Source: Pseudomonas viridiflava
GTDB taxonomy: Bacteria; Pseudomonadota; Gammaproteobacteria; Pseudomonadales; Pseudomonadaceae
Direction of reading: 5' to 3'
DNA length: 64,000 bases
NCBI RefSeq assembly: GCF_900583165.1
Contig: NZ_UTKY01000085.1
Span: forward strand, 1-64,000
Positions 16,744-25,897 of the stretch are shown one piece after another. Every line of letters starts with the position of its first letter. Positions within the stretch are counted from its first letter, which is position 1. The notes below the pieces were generated by a model that was not told where the DNA came from, made no database searches, and saw only the letters and a program-made list of their open reading frames with translations. The position numbers and the translations under genes were made by a program.

Positions 16744-18263
16744 CCGCCAACGGCAAGAAACCCGAGGCCGAACCCGCACCGCCCACCACCCTGTTTCTGT
16801 TTGGTGCCCATGGTGACCTTGTAAAGCGCCTGCTGATGCCGGCGTTGTACAACCTCAGCCGGGACGGTCTGCTGGGTGACGGTCTGCGCATCGTGGGCGT
16901 TGATCACAACGCGATCAGTGACGCCGACTTCGCCAAGAAGCTCGAGGATTTTATTCGCACTGAAGCGGCGAGCAAGGTCCGGGGCAATGGCGCGGATGCG
17001 CTCGACCCGGATCTGTGGGCCCAATTGGCCAAAGGTATCAGCTACGTCGAGGGCGATTTCCTCGACGACAGCACTTATGCCGACATCGCCCAGAAGATCG
17101 CCGACAGCGGCACCGGCAACGCCGTGTTCTACCTGGCGACTGCGCCACGCTTCTTCAGTGAAGTGGTGCAGCGCCTGGGCAGTGCTGGCCTGTTGACGGA
17201 GACCGATGATGGTTTCCGTCGCGTGGTCATCGAGAAGCCCTTCGGCTCCGACCTGGCCACTGCCGAAGCGCTGAACGCCAGCTTGCTCAAGGTGATGAGC
17301 GAGAAGCAGATCTATCGCATCGACCATTACCTGGGCAAGGAAACGGTGCAGAACATTCTGATCAGCCGTTTCTCCAACGTGCTGTTCGAAGCGTTCTGGA
17401 ACAACCACTACATCGACCACGTGCAAATCACCGCCGCTGAAACCGTCGGGGTGGAGACGCGGGGTAATTTCTTCGAGAAGACTGGTACGTTGAGGGACAT
17501 GGTGCCCAATCATCTGTTCCAGCTGCTGGCAATGGTGGCCATGGAGCCACCGGCCGCCTTTGGTGCCGATGCCGTGCGTGGTGAAAAGGCCAAAGTGATC
17601 GGCGCGGTACGGCCCTGGTCTCTCGAGGATGCGCGGGCCAATTCGGTACGCGGTCAGTACACTTCTGGCGAAATCGCCGGCAAGCAACTGCCGGGCTACC
17701 GTGAGGAAGCCAATGTCGCGCCGGATAGCAGCACCGAGACGTTCGTTGCCCTCAAGGTGATGATCGACAACTGGCGCTGGGTCGGCGTGCCCTTCTATCT
17801 GCGTACCGGCAAGCGCATGAGCGTGCGCGACACTGAGATCGTGATCTGCTTCAAGCCGGCACCGTATGCGCAGTTTCGTGACACCGAGGTTGATGAGCTC
17901 AAGCCCACTTACTTGAAGATCCAGATCCAGCCGAACGAAGGCATGTGGTTTGACCTGCTGGCGAAAAAGCCCGGGCCTACCCTGGACATGGCCAACATCC
18001 AGCTGGGTTTCGCCTACAAGGACTTCTTCGAAATGCAGCCGTCAACGGGTTACGAAACCCTGATCTACGACTGCATGACCGGCGACCAGACCTTGTTCCA
18101 GCGCGCTGACAACATCGAGAACGGTTGGCGAGCGGTGCAACCCTTCCTTGATGCATGGAAGGAGGATGACGGTATCCAGGCCTACAAGGCGGGTGAGGAT
18201 GGCCCGGCTGCTGCCGATGCGCTGCTGGCCCGTGACGGCCGCACCTGGCATAGCCTCGGATGA
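16740..18263 (+). CDS. zwf: Glucose-6-phosphate 1-dehydrogenase
   Basis: 507-residue enzyme oxidising glucose 6-phosphate to 6-phosphogluconolactone with NAD(P). The NADP-binding GAHGDL appears near the N-terminus and the active-site RIDHYLGKE at 193-201. It overlaps gnd upstream by four bases and the HAD phosphatase downstream by four bases. Pseudomonads commonly have a second zwf in the hexR-zwf-pgl-eda cluster; this copy in a gnd operon is likely the paralogue. Confidence 0.96.
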   Translation: MTANGKKPEAEPAPPTTLFLFGAHGDLVKRLLMPALYNLSRDGLLGDGLRIVGVDHNAISDADFAKKLEDFIRTEAASKVRGNGADALDPDLWAQLAKGISYVEGDFLDDSTYADIAQKIADSGTGNAVFYLATAPRFFSEVVQRLGSAGLLTETDDGFRRVVIEKPFGSDLATAEALNASLLKVMSEKQIYRIDHYLGKETVQNILISRFSNVLFEAFWNNHYIDHVQITAAETVGVETRGNFFEKTGTLRDMVPNHLFQLLAMVAMEPPAAFGADAVRGEKAKVIGAVRPWSLEDARANSVRGQYTSGEIAGKQLPGYREEANVAPDSSTETFVALKVMIDNWRWVGVPFYLRTGKRMSVRDTEIVICFKPAPYAQFRDTEVDELKPTYLKIQIQPNEGMWFDLLAKKPGPTLDMANIQLGFAYKDFFEMQPSTGYETLIYDCMTGDQTLFQRADNIENGWRAVQPFLDAWKEDDGIQAYKAGEDGPAAADALLARDGRTWHSLG

Positions 18264-19093
18264 GTGACGCAGCGATTCATCCCATCCGTTTTATCCTCAG
18301 TGACGTGGACGGCACATTGCTGCATCCCGACCACAGCCTGAGTCAGCGTACCGCCGATGCAGTACGTGCCTTGCGCGACAGCGGGGTGTTTTTCAGCCTC
18401 GCCAGCGGACGGCCACCCAAAGCCATGCTGCACCTGATTGAAACCTTTGGTATCGACGTGCCGGTGGCTGGCTTCAATGGTGGCACCTTGATCAACCCCG
18501 ATGGCAGCATCCTGGTTGCCCATCACTTGCCGGCGGAAGCGGCGCTGGTGACATTGGCGCTGTTCTCGGCCGAGCCCGACGTTGAAGTGTGGGTGTTTGC
18601 CGACGGCGACTGGCTGCGCCGCGACCCGCCAGGGCCGATGGCGCAGCGTGAGGCCGACGGCCTAGGCTATGGGCCGGTGGTGGTGGAGAGCTTCGAGCCC
18701 TACCTGGACCGGGTCGACAAGATCGTCGCCGCCAGTAACAACACCCAATTGCTGGTGGAGCTGGAAGCACGGCTGCAGCCCAAGGTGCAAGGTTTGGCTC
18801 AGGTCTCACGGTCGCAACCGGTGTACTTGGACGTGACGGCGATGCTGGCCAATAAAGGCGAAGCCTTGAAGACGTTGGCCGAACACTTGGGTATTCCTCT
18901 GCAGCAAACGGCGGCGATTGGTGATGGTGGCAATGACCCGGCGATGTTTGATGTGGCCGGCTTGTCGATTGCCATGGGGCAGGCCGAAGAAGTCGTCAAG
19001 CGCCAGGCCAGCGTGGTGACCGCCAGCAATGTCGAGGACGGCGCTGCACAGGCATTCGAGCGGCTTATTCTCGGTAATCCCCCTTTGCTCTAA
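18260..19093 (+). CDS. Cof-type HAD-IIB hydrolase
   Basis: 277-residue haloacid-dehalogenase superfamily phosphatase of the Cof/IIB class. Motif I is DVDGTLL (15-21), motif II SLASGRP, motif III Lys in LANKGEALK, motif IV GDGGND (221-226), with a IIB cap between motifs II and III. Likely a sugar-phosphate phosphatase. Translationally coupled to zwf, which suggests a housekeeping role in sugar-phosphate balance. Confidence 0.9.
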   Translation: MSDAAIHPIRFILSDVDGTLLHPDHSLSQRTADAVRALRDSGVFFSLASGRPPKAMLHLIETFGIDVPVAGFNGGTLINPDGSILVAHHLPAEAALVTLALFSAEPDVEVWVFADGDWLRRDPPGPMAQREADGLGYGPVVVESFEPYLDRVDKIVAASNNTQLLVELEARLQPKVQGLAQVSRSQPVYLDVTAMLANKGEALKTLAEHLGIPLQQTAAIGDGGNDPAMFDVAGLSIAMGQAEEVVKRQASVVTASNVEDGAAQAFERLILGNPPLL

Positions 19094-19133
19094 ACAGTTA
19101 CCGCCCTCGTCGATGGGGCTTGGCAACAATGAT

Positions 19134-19169
19134 GGTGAACCCGGCGCCCTGATTTCAGGGCGTTTCACC
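19134..19169 (+). terminator. Hairpin after gnd-zwf-HAD operon / in toxin leader
   Basis: A perfect 8-bp inner stem CGCCCTGA/TCAGGGCG with a TT loop is enclosed by GGTGAA...TTTCACC. It lies between the HAD stop and the toxin gene start. It lacks a strong T-tract and could equally structure the toxin mRNA leader. Confidence 0.5.
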
Positions 19170-19187
19170 GTCTGCCAAGAGTGCCCT

Positions 19188-22100
19188 ATGACCACCGACA
19201 CCTCACCCTCTCTCTCTGTTCCCTTTCTGACCCTGGCGCAGTCAATCCGGCGTCAGTTTGAGGATTGCCCGTCCCTGCAAGATGTGGCGGCTAATGTACT
19301 TCGACACAGTCTGGGGGAACGCTACCGCTGGCTGACCATCGACCTGCAGCAGCCGGTGGTGATGGAGCCGGTATACAGCTTCGACGGCAAAACAACCATC
19401 TTGCAGGGCCACAACGCGCTAACGCTGGTGGACGCATTGATTGAGCGATGCGCCAGCGGGTGTTTTGTCGACTTCGGCCAAGGGCAATTCCTGTCGCGTA
19501 GTGCGCAAGAGGGGATACAACTCAAGCTGAATATCGAGAACAGCGACTTGGAGCAGGTGATCAATGAGCGTGGCGCGACGCTGATCGAGCGTTACCAGGA
19601 GTCGCTCGTTGATTACTGGATGCAGGTTGGTGATGACGGCAAGGTACGCTACCTGTGGCTGGCGCAGGCGCTGAAGAACCAACTGGTGGCAACCCTGATC
19701 AGTGCGCAATTGACGACTGAGCAGGTGGATATGATTGTCGACGTGACCACTCGGACGGTCCGCCCTCAAGTCGGCAACGTACGTGCCTATATCGTGGATC
19801 GTTGGGGGGAATCCGGCGCGGTCAACCTGGAAATGCTGCGGGGGCTGGTGTTGGTCAAGCAAGGTGCGGATAAAGATAGCGTGCTGTTATTCACCTTGGC
19901 CCATGGCGTTCAGGCGTTTGATTCATTGGATGCGCTGGGTTTCTGGTTGGTAGGTCTGCTGACTGAGATCCAGCCGACCCATTACATGCAGTGGCGTCTC
20001 TACGAGCCCGCCGGGGATATTTTCCAGAGCCTGAGCCTGACCTACCTGGCCAAGCAATTGAGTGATATCCAGGCGCTGTTGCCTCAGGTGCGTGAGTTCG
20101 GCAACCAGCAGCGATTGCTGGAGCGGGCACTGGGTGTCGTCACCAGCGATTTTGACAGCGCTCCCACTGACATTGAACCACTGACGCGACTGCGGTCGGC
20201 GCTGCCAGGGTGGCTTTCGCAGGCCGCCCCGGCACTGCAGAGAGTTATGAGCCACTATGCGATTGAGCTGGCCGGAACTTTAAAACAACCTGGGTGGAAG
20301 CCATTTGACGAGGGCATTGCCCCGCCTTTCGAGTTTGCCTGCAAGGCATTATCCGAGCAGTTGCTCAAGGAACATCCCGAGAAACTGCCCTTGGACCCGG
20401 ACCAGATCATCGTGACGATGGCGGTCGACGATGCGGCGCAAGGCGACCGCAAGGCACGGTTTTGGAGCCTGCCGGCGGGTTACACCCATAGCACCTGGAG
20501 CCTGAGCCGTTTTGCCTGGCTGGGGGCGAACGGCATCGACCCAGCGCAGTTGACGCTGACACCAACTGCCTGGTTGACCGCTGAGCAAGCCCTCACGCTG
20601 GTTAAACGCGCGAATGTACGAGCGGCCTACAGTCGTTTGATCACTGAAAAACTCCGGGATGACCAGAGCGAAGTGATGTGGCGCAAGGCGCGCTTTATCG
20701 AGCAACTGCGTTTGCAGTTGCCCATGCAGGCGCTGGAATACCACCTCAAATTTCCCCAGGCGTTTTCCCGCCAGGCCTATGACAACGTCATCTCGATTCT
20801 TCATTCCACCCGTAAGGGCGAGGTGCGGGGCGTGGTGCTGCGCCCACTGGCCCTTAAGGCCACGGTGCAAAGTTCACCCGATCGGGTATTGAACATGTTT
20901 GTAATCGGTCCGCAGGTCTTGACCTCTGGCCCGTATGTACTCTATCGGCCAATGTCAAAGGTCAAGCTGATCGAGTTCAGTAGCTGGGAGCGTTTGCGAG
21001 CATCCATTACCCAGCCCGGGCCACTGCAATATCAGGTGTTGGCATGGATGCCCGAAGCCGCGCGCAGTCGGTATTTGAAACCGGATCTTGCAATGCCGGG
21101 GGTCGAAGTGCTGCCGGTACTGGATTTCAACGAGAGTGTGCTGGCGATCCATTCTGCGCAACTGGGTGAGGACGAAGTCGAAGGTGATTACCTTGAACAG
21201 CTATTTCTCGCTGCTGTCGAGGCGATGTGCGGGGAGCCTGCCGCGCCCGAGCCCTCCAGACTGGAGGTGTTCTGGAACTGGGTCAAAGACCACTTTGGCC
21301 TAGGCTTGACTTTGGTCCTGCCCTTTTTGCCGGGGCGCTACATTAAAGTGGCAGGCTGGTTGCTGGCAGCATGGAGCGCCTGGCAAGCTTCTGAAGCCAT
21401 TATCGAAAACAAGCCCGACATTGCACTGTTGCACACGGCTGACTTTTTCTTATCCCTTGGCCTGGTATTGCTCAGCCGGGGGCGGGTGACGACCACCCTC
21501 GGTAGGGCGGCGACCGCTGATACGTTGCTGGACATGGCCCGAGGTCTCGACTTGGAGGAAAGCATTACGCTGAGCTGGGAGGAGGCACCCGAGCACCTGC
21601 TTGAAGGTGCGGCAACCAGCCGAAGTGCAACGCCTCAGGTTCGCGCGCCCACGTTGCAAGGCAGCTCCAGCCTCGTACGCAGCGACCCTCGACTGGAGCA
21701 ATCATGGAGTGGTTTGTACAGCCGTCTTTCGGTGATTCGCCGGGCAGAACTGGCTTTGTATAGGGTCAGGGCGGCGCCTTACGCGAGGCGGATCGATGCG
21801 GGCAGCCTTCGAGGTTTGTTCAGCGCCGGTAATAGCGTATATGCCAATGTCGGAGGTGACTGGTTCAAGGTTGAGGAGTACGACGGCAAGGTGTACGCGA
21901 TCAACGATGATATTGCCCATCGCAGAGGCCCGCAATTGCAATCCCGCAACGCTGGGGTGTGGGCCTTTGCCGTCGAGCCGGTGCAATCCGACGACTTCCT
22001 GGATGCCTTGGCCCAAGAGCAGGAGCGCCTGGCCCAATTGACAAGCGACCAGGACCGTCGCGTGGCTTTGAACGCCGAGTACGACAGGGTATCCGCCGAG

Positions 22101-23888
22101 TTTGACAGCCTGATATTTACCGACGATGCCACCTTGCAGTCGATCAATGGCCGTCTTGCCGAACCCGAGACGGCCGGGTTGATCGAAGAGGAGTTGGTCA
22201 AGGCCCAGGCCAGCCACTGGTGTGCCGTCACCTTGTTGGACGCGCTGAAGCGTCGCCGCCAACTGATGTTGGTGAAGAACTACAGTGCACTGTATAACCG
22301 CTTCAGCGCCGGCGCGGTCAAGGCCCGCCGAGCCCAACTGGCGCTTTATGAGTCCAGGCGCCGTCTGTTTTTGCGCACGGACCAGTTGAATTTTTCAGCG
22401 TTCGATGCCCAGAACCTCGAGCTCACCGTCCTTGATCGGCTGACCTGGCCCCAGACGCGTTCCAGGCTGGCGGATTATTCGGCGCTGTATACACAGGCCA
22501 TTGACGCCAGCCGGGACGCCGAGCAGCGTTTTCTCCTGATGAGACAGCAAGGGCGGGTAGCCGATGTATCGGTGGCGGGTCTTGAATCTTCTGCATGGGA
22601 GGGGCGGCGCATGTCCCTGAAATGGCAGGAGCTGCAACTGCGCAGCTTGGCGCTGCAATGCTTTAACGCCAACCCCCCTCCGTTCAAGGACGATGCATTT
22701 GACCTGATCCAGGACATCACGCTCTTGTGCAGTGTGAAGTTGATGAGCCGACGTGAATTGTTTTCAACCGGCCGCTTCAATTGGGACCAACAACTGCGCG
22801 TGCTCAATGACACCTTGGATTCGCTGGTGTTGGCCGATTGCAGATTGTCTTACGAATTGAGTAGATTCCCGGCCTACATCAATTCGGCGGCGCTGGACAA
22901 TTACCGACGTTTTATCCGCAGCGTGTTCCGGGAGCTGCAAGACGATCTGGTGTACACCTACGAGCGGTATGAGCAAGCGCCTTTGGCGGCTATTTCCGCC
23001 AAGCTGGACAGTGGTGCCAAGCGTCTGATCGAGGAGCCTATCCTTGGTCGCGCCATCGGCAATTATCGTCAGGCCCTCGAAGACGCGGAGCAACAGCGTT
23101 ATGTCGAAGTGCTGGAGCCCTTCGATCATCGCCGCGTTTGGACATTCAGGGCTTCAGGGGCGGGGCAGGATACCGTCTGGAGAACCCTGGAGGAGCCACA
23201 GCCATTGGTGCGGGATGTCGCTGCTGAACGACTCGCCGATATTGGGTATGAGGCCAATCGGCTTGTGCAAAAGGCGCTGAATAAGTTTCGCAGCATCACC
23301 CGCCTGGAGACAATCAGTCGTATACCCCCACAAGGGCTGCGTCGTGAATGCTTGAACTACGCCAACCGCCTGATCGTCCAGCGCGATCTACTGAATGACG
23401 TGATCAGGGCTACTGAGAGTGCGGGCAGGCAGGCGGACTTGGTAGCGTTTTTCAAGCCTGTTCCTGCAGCGATGTACGACCAGGTCAACAGGTTTCAGTG
23501 GCTGGCCACGACGGTGCGCGATCGAATGGCGATGCGAGAAGCACCTACGAGCGACTCATTATTGCTGCTGTATAAGGCCTGGAAGATCGAGATCATTGAG
23601 TTGCCCGTCGTCGAAGCGTTGGTGCGCGAGTTCGATATTCGCGAGCGCTCCACCGGTCGCCCGAAGTGGTATGCACGATTCCATTACGATAGCGCAGCGA
23701 ACCGGGATGTCGGTTTTCACTATACGCGCGGCACGCTCAAGCGTTACGAGGAGCGTAATTTCAGCTACGCCAATTTAAAACGTCGCGCATCTAATGTGGA
23801 ACTTCGGATCAATGTCCTGCGTTCGAACATTGACCACGAAGTTGCCGAACAGGTCTTTTTCACTGAAGAGGTCGACCCGTCGGCGTGA
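19188..23888 (+). CDS. DUF6543-type giant toxin-like protein
   Basis: 1566-residue protein of the Pseudomonas dermonecrotic-toxin-like (DUF6543) group. Recognisable parts are the N-terminal helical toxin region (about 1-480), a module at about 582-640 with PYVLYRPMSKVKLIEF and TQPGPLQYQVLAWMP that recurs in the second giant protein of this window, two hydrophobic helices near 703-727 and 748-765 that could insert into membranes, a small beta module (YANVGGDWFKVEEYDGKVYAI) and a long helical C-terminal region. No signal peptide and no obvious catalytic motif. Start: ATG after CAAGAG; an upstream in-frame ATG lies in the HAD gene. Function as an insecticidal or competitor toxin is inferred from the family. 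No immunity or secretion gene is adjacent. Confidence 0.75.
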   Translation: MTTDTSPSLSVPFLTLAQSIRRQFEDCPSLQDVAANVLRHSLGERYRWLTIDLQQPVVMEPVYSFDGKTTILQGHNALTLVDALIERCASGCFVDFGQGQFLSRSAQEGIQLKLNIENSDLEQVINERGATLIERYQESLVDYWMQVGDDGKVRYLWLAQALKNQLVATLISAQLTTEQVDMIVDVTTRTVRPQVGNVRAYIVDRWGESGAVNLEMLRGLVLVKQGADKDSVLLFTLAHGVQAFDSLDALGFWLVGLLTEIQPTHYMQWRLYEPAGDIFQSLSLTYLAKQLSDIQALLPQVREFGNQQRLLERALGVVTSDFDSAPTDIEPLTRLRSALPGWLSQAAPALQRVMSHYAIELAGTLKQPGWKPFDEGIAPPFEFACKALSEQLLKEHPEKLPLDPDQIIVTMAVDDAAQGDRKARFWSLPAGYTHSTWSLSRFAWLGANGIDPAQLTLTPTAWLTAEQALTLVKRANVRAAYSRLITEKLRDDQSEVMWRKARFIEQLRLQLPMQALEYHLKFPQAFSRQAYDNVISILHSTRKGEVRGVVLRPLALKATVQSSPDRVLNMFVIGPQVLTSGPYVLYRPMSKVKLIEFSSWERLRASITQPGPLQYQVLAWMPEAARSRYLKPDLAMPGVEVLPVLDFNESVLAIHSAQLGEDEVEGDYLEQLFLAAVEAMCGEPAAPEPSRLEVFWNWVKDHFGLGLTLVLPFLPGRYIKVAGWLLAAWSAWQASEAIIENKPDIALLHTADFFLSLGLVLLSRGRVTTTLGRAATADTLLDMARGLDLEESITLSWEEAPEHLLEGAATSRSATPQVRAPTLQGSSSLVRSDPRLEQSWSGLYSRLSVIRRAELALYRVRAAPYARRIDAGSLRGLFSAGNSVYANVGGDWFKVEEYDGKVYAINDDIAHRRGPQLQSRNAGVWAFAVEPVQSDDFLDALAQEQERLAQLTSDQDRRVALNAEYDRVSAEFDSLIFTDDATLQSINGRLAEPETAGLIEEELVKAQASHWCAVTLLDALKRRRQLMLVKNYSALYNRFSAGAVKARRAQLALYESRRRLFLRTDQLNFSAFDAQNLELTVLDRLTWPQTRSRLADYSALYTQAIDASRDAEQRFLLMRQQGRVADVSVAGLESSAWEGRRMSLKWQELQLRSLALQCFNANPPPFKDDAFDLIQDITLLCSVKLMSRRELFSTGRFNWDQQLRVLNDTLDSLVLADCRLSYELSRFPAYINSAALDNYRRFIRSVFRELQDDLVYTYERYEQAPLAAISAKLDSGAKRLIEEPILGRAIGNYRQALEDAEQQRYVEVLEPFDHRRVWTFRASGAGQDTVWRTLEEPQPLVRDVAAERLADIGYEANRLVQKALNKFRSITRLETISRIPPQGLRRECLNYANRLIVQRDLLNDVIRATESAGRQADLVAFFKPVPAAMYDQVNRFQWLATTVRDRMAMREAPTSDSLLLLYKAWKIEIIELPVVEALVREFDIRERSTGRPKWYARFHYDSAANRDVGFHYTRGTLKRYEERNFSYANLKRRASNVELRINVLRSNIDHEVAEQVFFTEEVDPSA

Positions 23889-23889
23889 C

Positions 23890-24150
23890 TTACTTGGGCA
23901 TGGCCCAAGACTGCAATTGGTAGCCACTTTTATCCAGCTCGGCACGGGCCTGCAAGAGCAGGTCTTCCAATTGCGCCGGATCGGTATAGGCAGTAGATGA
24001 CAGCTGTTTGCTGCCGATGCGGGTGTTGGTACGGTCGATGACGCTCAGGCTGAGGGCGCCATTACCATCGTGCCAAGCCACGCACTGAAAGGGTTGGAAA
24101 GCACGGTCTGCGATCAAAAGAGCTTCGTTGATGCGGAGCGGGGCGTTCAT
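23890..24150 (-). CDS. Small conserved Pseudomonas protein of unknown function
   Basis: 86 residues, no signal peptide, one cysteine. The predicted pattern alternates strands and helices (FQCVAWHDGNGALSLSVID, then a C-terminal helix PAQLEDLLLQARAELDKSG). I recognise it only as a conserved small pseudomonad protein and assign no function. It ends one base from the toxin gene's stop on the opposite strand, so the two are convergent; a role in toxin immunity is possible only by position. GAGAGAA precedes the ATG. Confidence 0.7.
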   Translation of the reverse strand: MNAPLRINEALLIADRAFQPFQCVAWHDGNGALSLSVIDRTNTRIGSKQLSSTAYTDPAQLEDLLLQARAELDKSGYQLQSWAMPK

Positions 24151-24491
24151 GTGGGTTCTCTCTCATTGCCCATTCAAGTGAGTGCCGGCGGTTGGGCTGA
24201 CCGTGCGGCGGGTTACTTGTACTGATGCACGATGGCCGGGTACGGGTCACATGCTAGAGCAAAAATTTTTAGCTTTTAATGATAAGCGTCATGTAAGCGG
24301 CTGTTTTGAAAGCTGAATAAACGCTGTTCTGGCGCGCAACTTTCTTCTGCGAAACAGGATAAGTGGCTTTTTGCCCTCACTTATAGCGAAATGGTACAAG
24401 CGCGGCGTCAAGATCTTGGTAGTGTTGCTAATAGGTGTCCCAAGCCGTTGTTTATCAATAACTTTAACAATTTTGACGCCAAGGAATAGTC
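24151..24491. other. Intergenic region between divergent genes
   Basis: 341 bases with no convincing ORF. It must hold the promoters of the 86-residue protein and of the sigma-54 activator. It is AT-richer than its flanks. The only structure seen is a spaced inverted repeat, GGCGTCAA (24404-24411) and TTGACGCC (24473-24480), the second half just before the activator start. Confidence 0.5.
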
Positions 24492-25817
24492 ATGATCGTT
24501 ACACCTGCGCAGCGCCGCTTGCTTGTGGTCGACCCTTGTGACGATTGCCATCGGCTGGTGCCTGGCTTGCGCGCCGCTGGTTGGGAAGTTGACAGCTGCG
24601 CGCTCGAAGCGGTGGGCGATCGCTCCTGCGACGTGGGTTTGTTGCGATTGCAGCCTGCTCACCTGGAGCGTCCCGAGGCCGTCAAGGAGCTGATCAGTCG
24701 CAGTGGCACCGAATGGATCGCTGTGCTCGATCAAGACGTATTGCGTATGCAGAAGGTGGGCGATTTCGTTTGCGAATGGTTTTTTGACTTTCATACCCTG
24801 CCGTTCGACGTGGCGCGTGTGCAGGTCACCCTGGGCCGTGCCTTCGGCATGGCGCGGCTGCGGGGTAAAGGCAATGCCCCGGTGGATGAACCGGAGCATG
24901 AATTGCTGGGTGAGAGCCGCCCGATTCGCGAGCTGCGCAAACTATTGTCCAAGCTGGCGCCCACTGAATCCCCGGTACTCATTCGTGGCGACAGCGGCAC
25001 GGGTAAAGAGCTGGTGGCCAAGACCCTGCATCGCCAATCCCAGCGGCACGCCAAGCCGTTTGTGGCGATCAATTGCGGGGCGATTCCTGAGCACTTGATA
25101 CAGTCCGAACTGTTCGGCCATGAAAAGGGCGCGTTTACCGGCGCTCATCAACGTAAGGTCGGACGGATCGAGGCCGCCCATGGCGGCACGTTGTTTCTTG
25201 ATGAGATTGGCGATCTGCCGATGGAGCTGCAAGCCAACCTGCTGCGCTTCCTGCAGGAAAAACAAATCGAGCGCGTCGGCGGCAGTCAGCCGATTGCTGT
25301 GGATGTGCGCGTATTGGCCGCCACCCACGTCGACCTCGAAGCGGCGGTGGCCAAAGGCAAATTTCGCGAAGACTTGTACTACCGGCTCAATGTCCTGCAG
25401 GTGGTGACCGCACCCTTGCGCGAGCGCCATGGTGATGTGGCGATGCTGGCTAATCACTTTTCCCGCTTCTATAGCCAGGAAACCGGCCGTCGCCCCCGCA
25501 GTTTCAGTGAGGACGCCTTGGTCGCCATGGGTCAACACCCGTGGCCCGGCAATGTGCGTGAACTGGCAAACCGCGTGCGGCGCGGTTTGGTACTGGCCGA
25601 AGGGCGGCAGATTGAAGCCGTTGATCTGGGGCTTGTCGGCGAGCGGGCAATTTCGCCGCCGATGGCTACACTGGAGGACTACAAGCACCGCGCCGAACGT
25701 CAGGCGCTGTGCGATGTGCTCAACCGGCACAGCGACAACCTGAGCGTCGCGGCCCGCGTGCTGGGGGTTTCCCGACCAACGTTCTACCGGTTGCTGCACA
25801 AACACCAGATCCGCTAG
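24492..25817 (+). CDS. Sigma-54-dependent transcriptional activator, FleQ-like
   Basis: 441-residue enhancer-binding protein. It has an N-terminal receiver-like domain (1-125) lacking a clear phosphorylatable Asp arrangement, as in FleQ-type regulators, then an AAA+ domain with Walker A GDSGTGKE (166-173), sigma-54 contact loop GAFTGA (213-218) and Walker B LFLDEIGD. A Fis-type HTH (LSVAARVLGVSRPTFYRLLHK) lies at the C-terminus. It is convergent with the fap operon and shares a bidirectional terminator with it. A GG-N10-GC promoter in front of fapA makes fap its plausible target; this link is inference. Confidence 0.9.
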   Translation: MIVTPAQRRLLVVDPCDDCHRLVPGLRAAGWEVDSCALEAVGDRSCDVGLLRLQPAHLERPEAVKELISRSGTEWIAVLDQDVLRMQKVGDFVCEWFFDFHTLPFDVARVQVTLGRAFGMARLRGKGNAPVDEPEHELLGESRPIRELRKLLSKLAPTESPVLIRGDSGTGKELVAKTLHRQSQRHAKPFVAINCGAIPEHLIQSELFGHEKGAFTGAHQRKVGRIEAAHGGTLFLDEIGDLPMELQANLLRFLQEKQIERVGGSQPIAVDVRVLAATHVDLEAAVAKGKFREDLYYRLNVLQVVTAPLRERHGDVAMLANHFSRFYSQETGRRPRSFSEDALVAMGQHPWPGNVRELANRVRRGLVLAEGRQIEAVDLGLVGERAISPPMATLEDYKHRAERQALCDVLNRHSDNLSVAARVLGVSRPTFYRLLHKHQIR

Positions 25818-25830
25818 GGCGGGTAAACCG

Positions 25831-25870
25831 AAAAGCCCCGCAACGACCCTTATCGTTGCGGGGCTTTTCC
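25831..25870. terminator. Bidirectional rho-independent terminator
   Basis: A 16-bp stem AAAAGCCCCGCAACGA/TCGTTGCGGGGCTTTT with a 6-base loop and A/T tracts on both sides. It separates the convergent sigma-54 activator and fapF. Confidence 0.93.
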
Positions 25871-25897
25871 TTGTGTGCCGACTATCTTCGGCGCGGT

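Noticed and set aside
15781..16779. 332-codon open frame opposite gnd
   Set aside because: Shadow of a well-defined enzyme gene; composition-driven.
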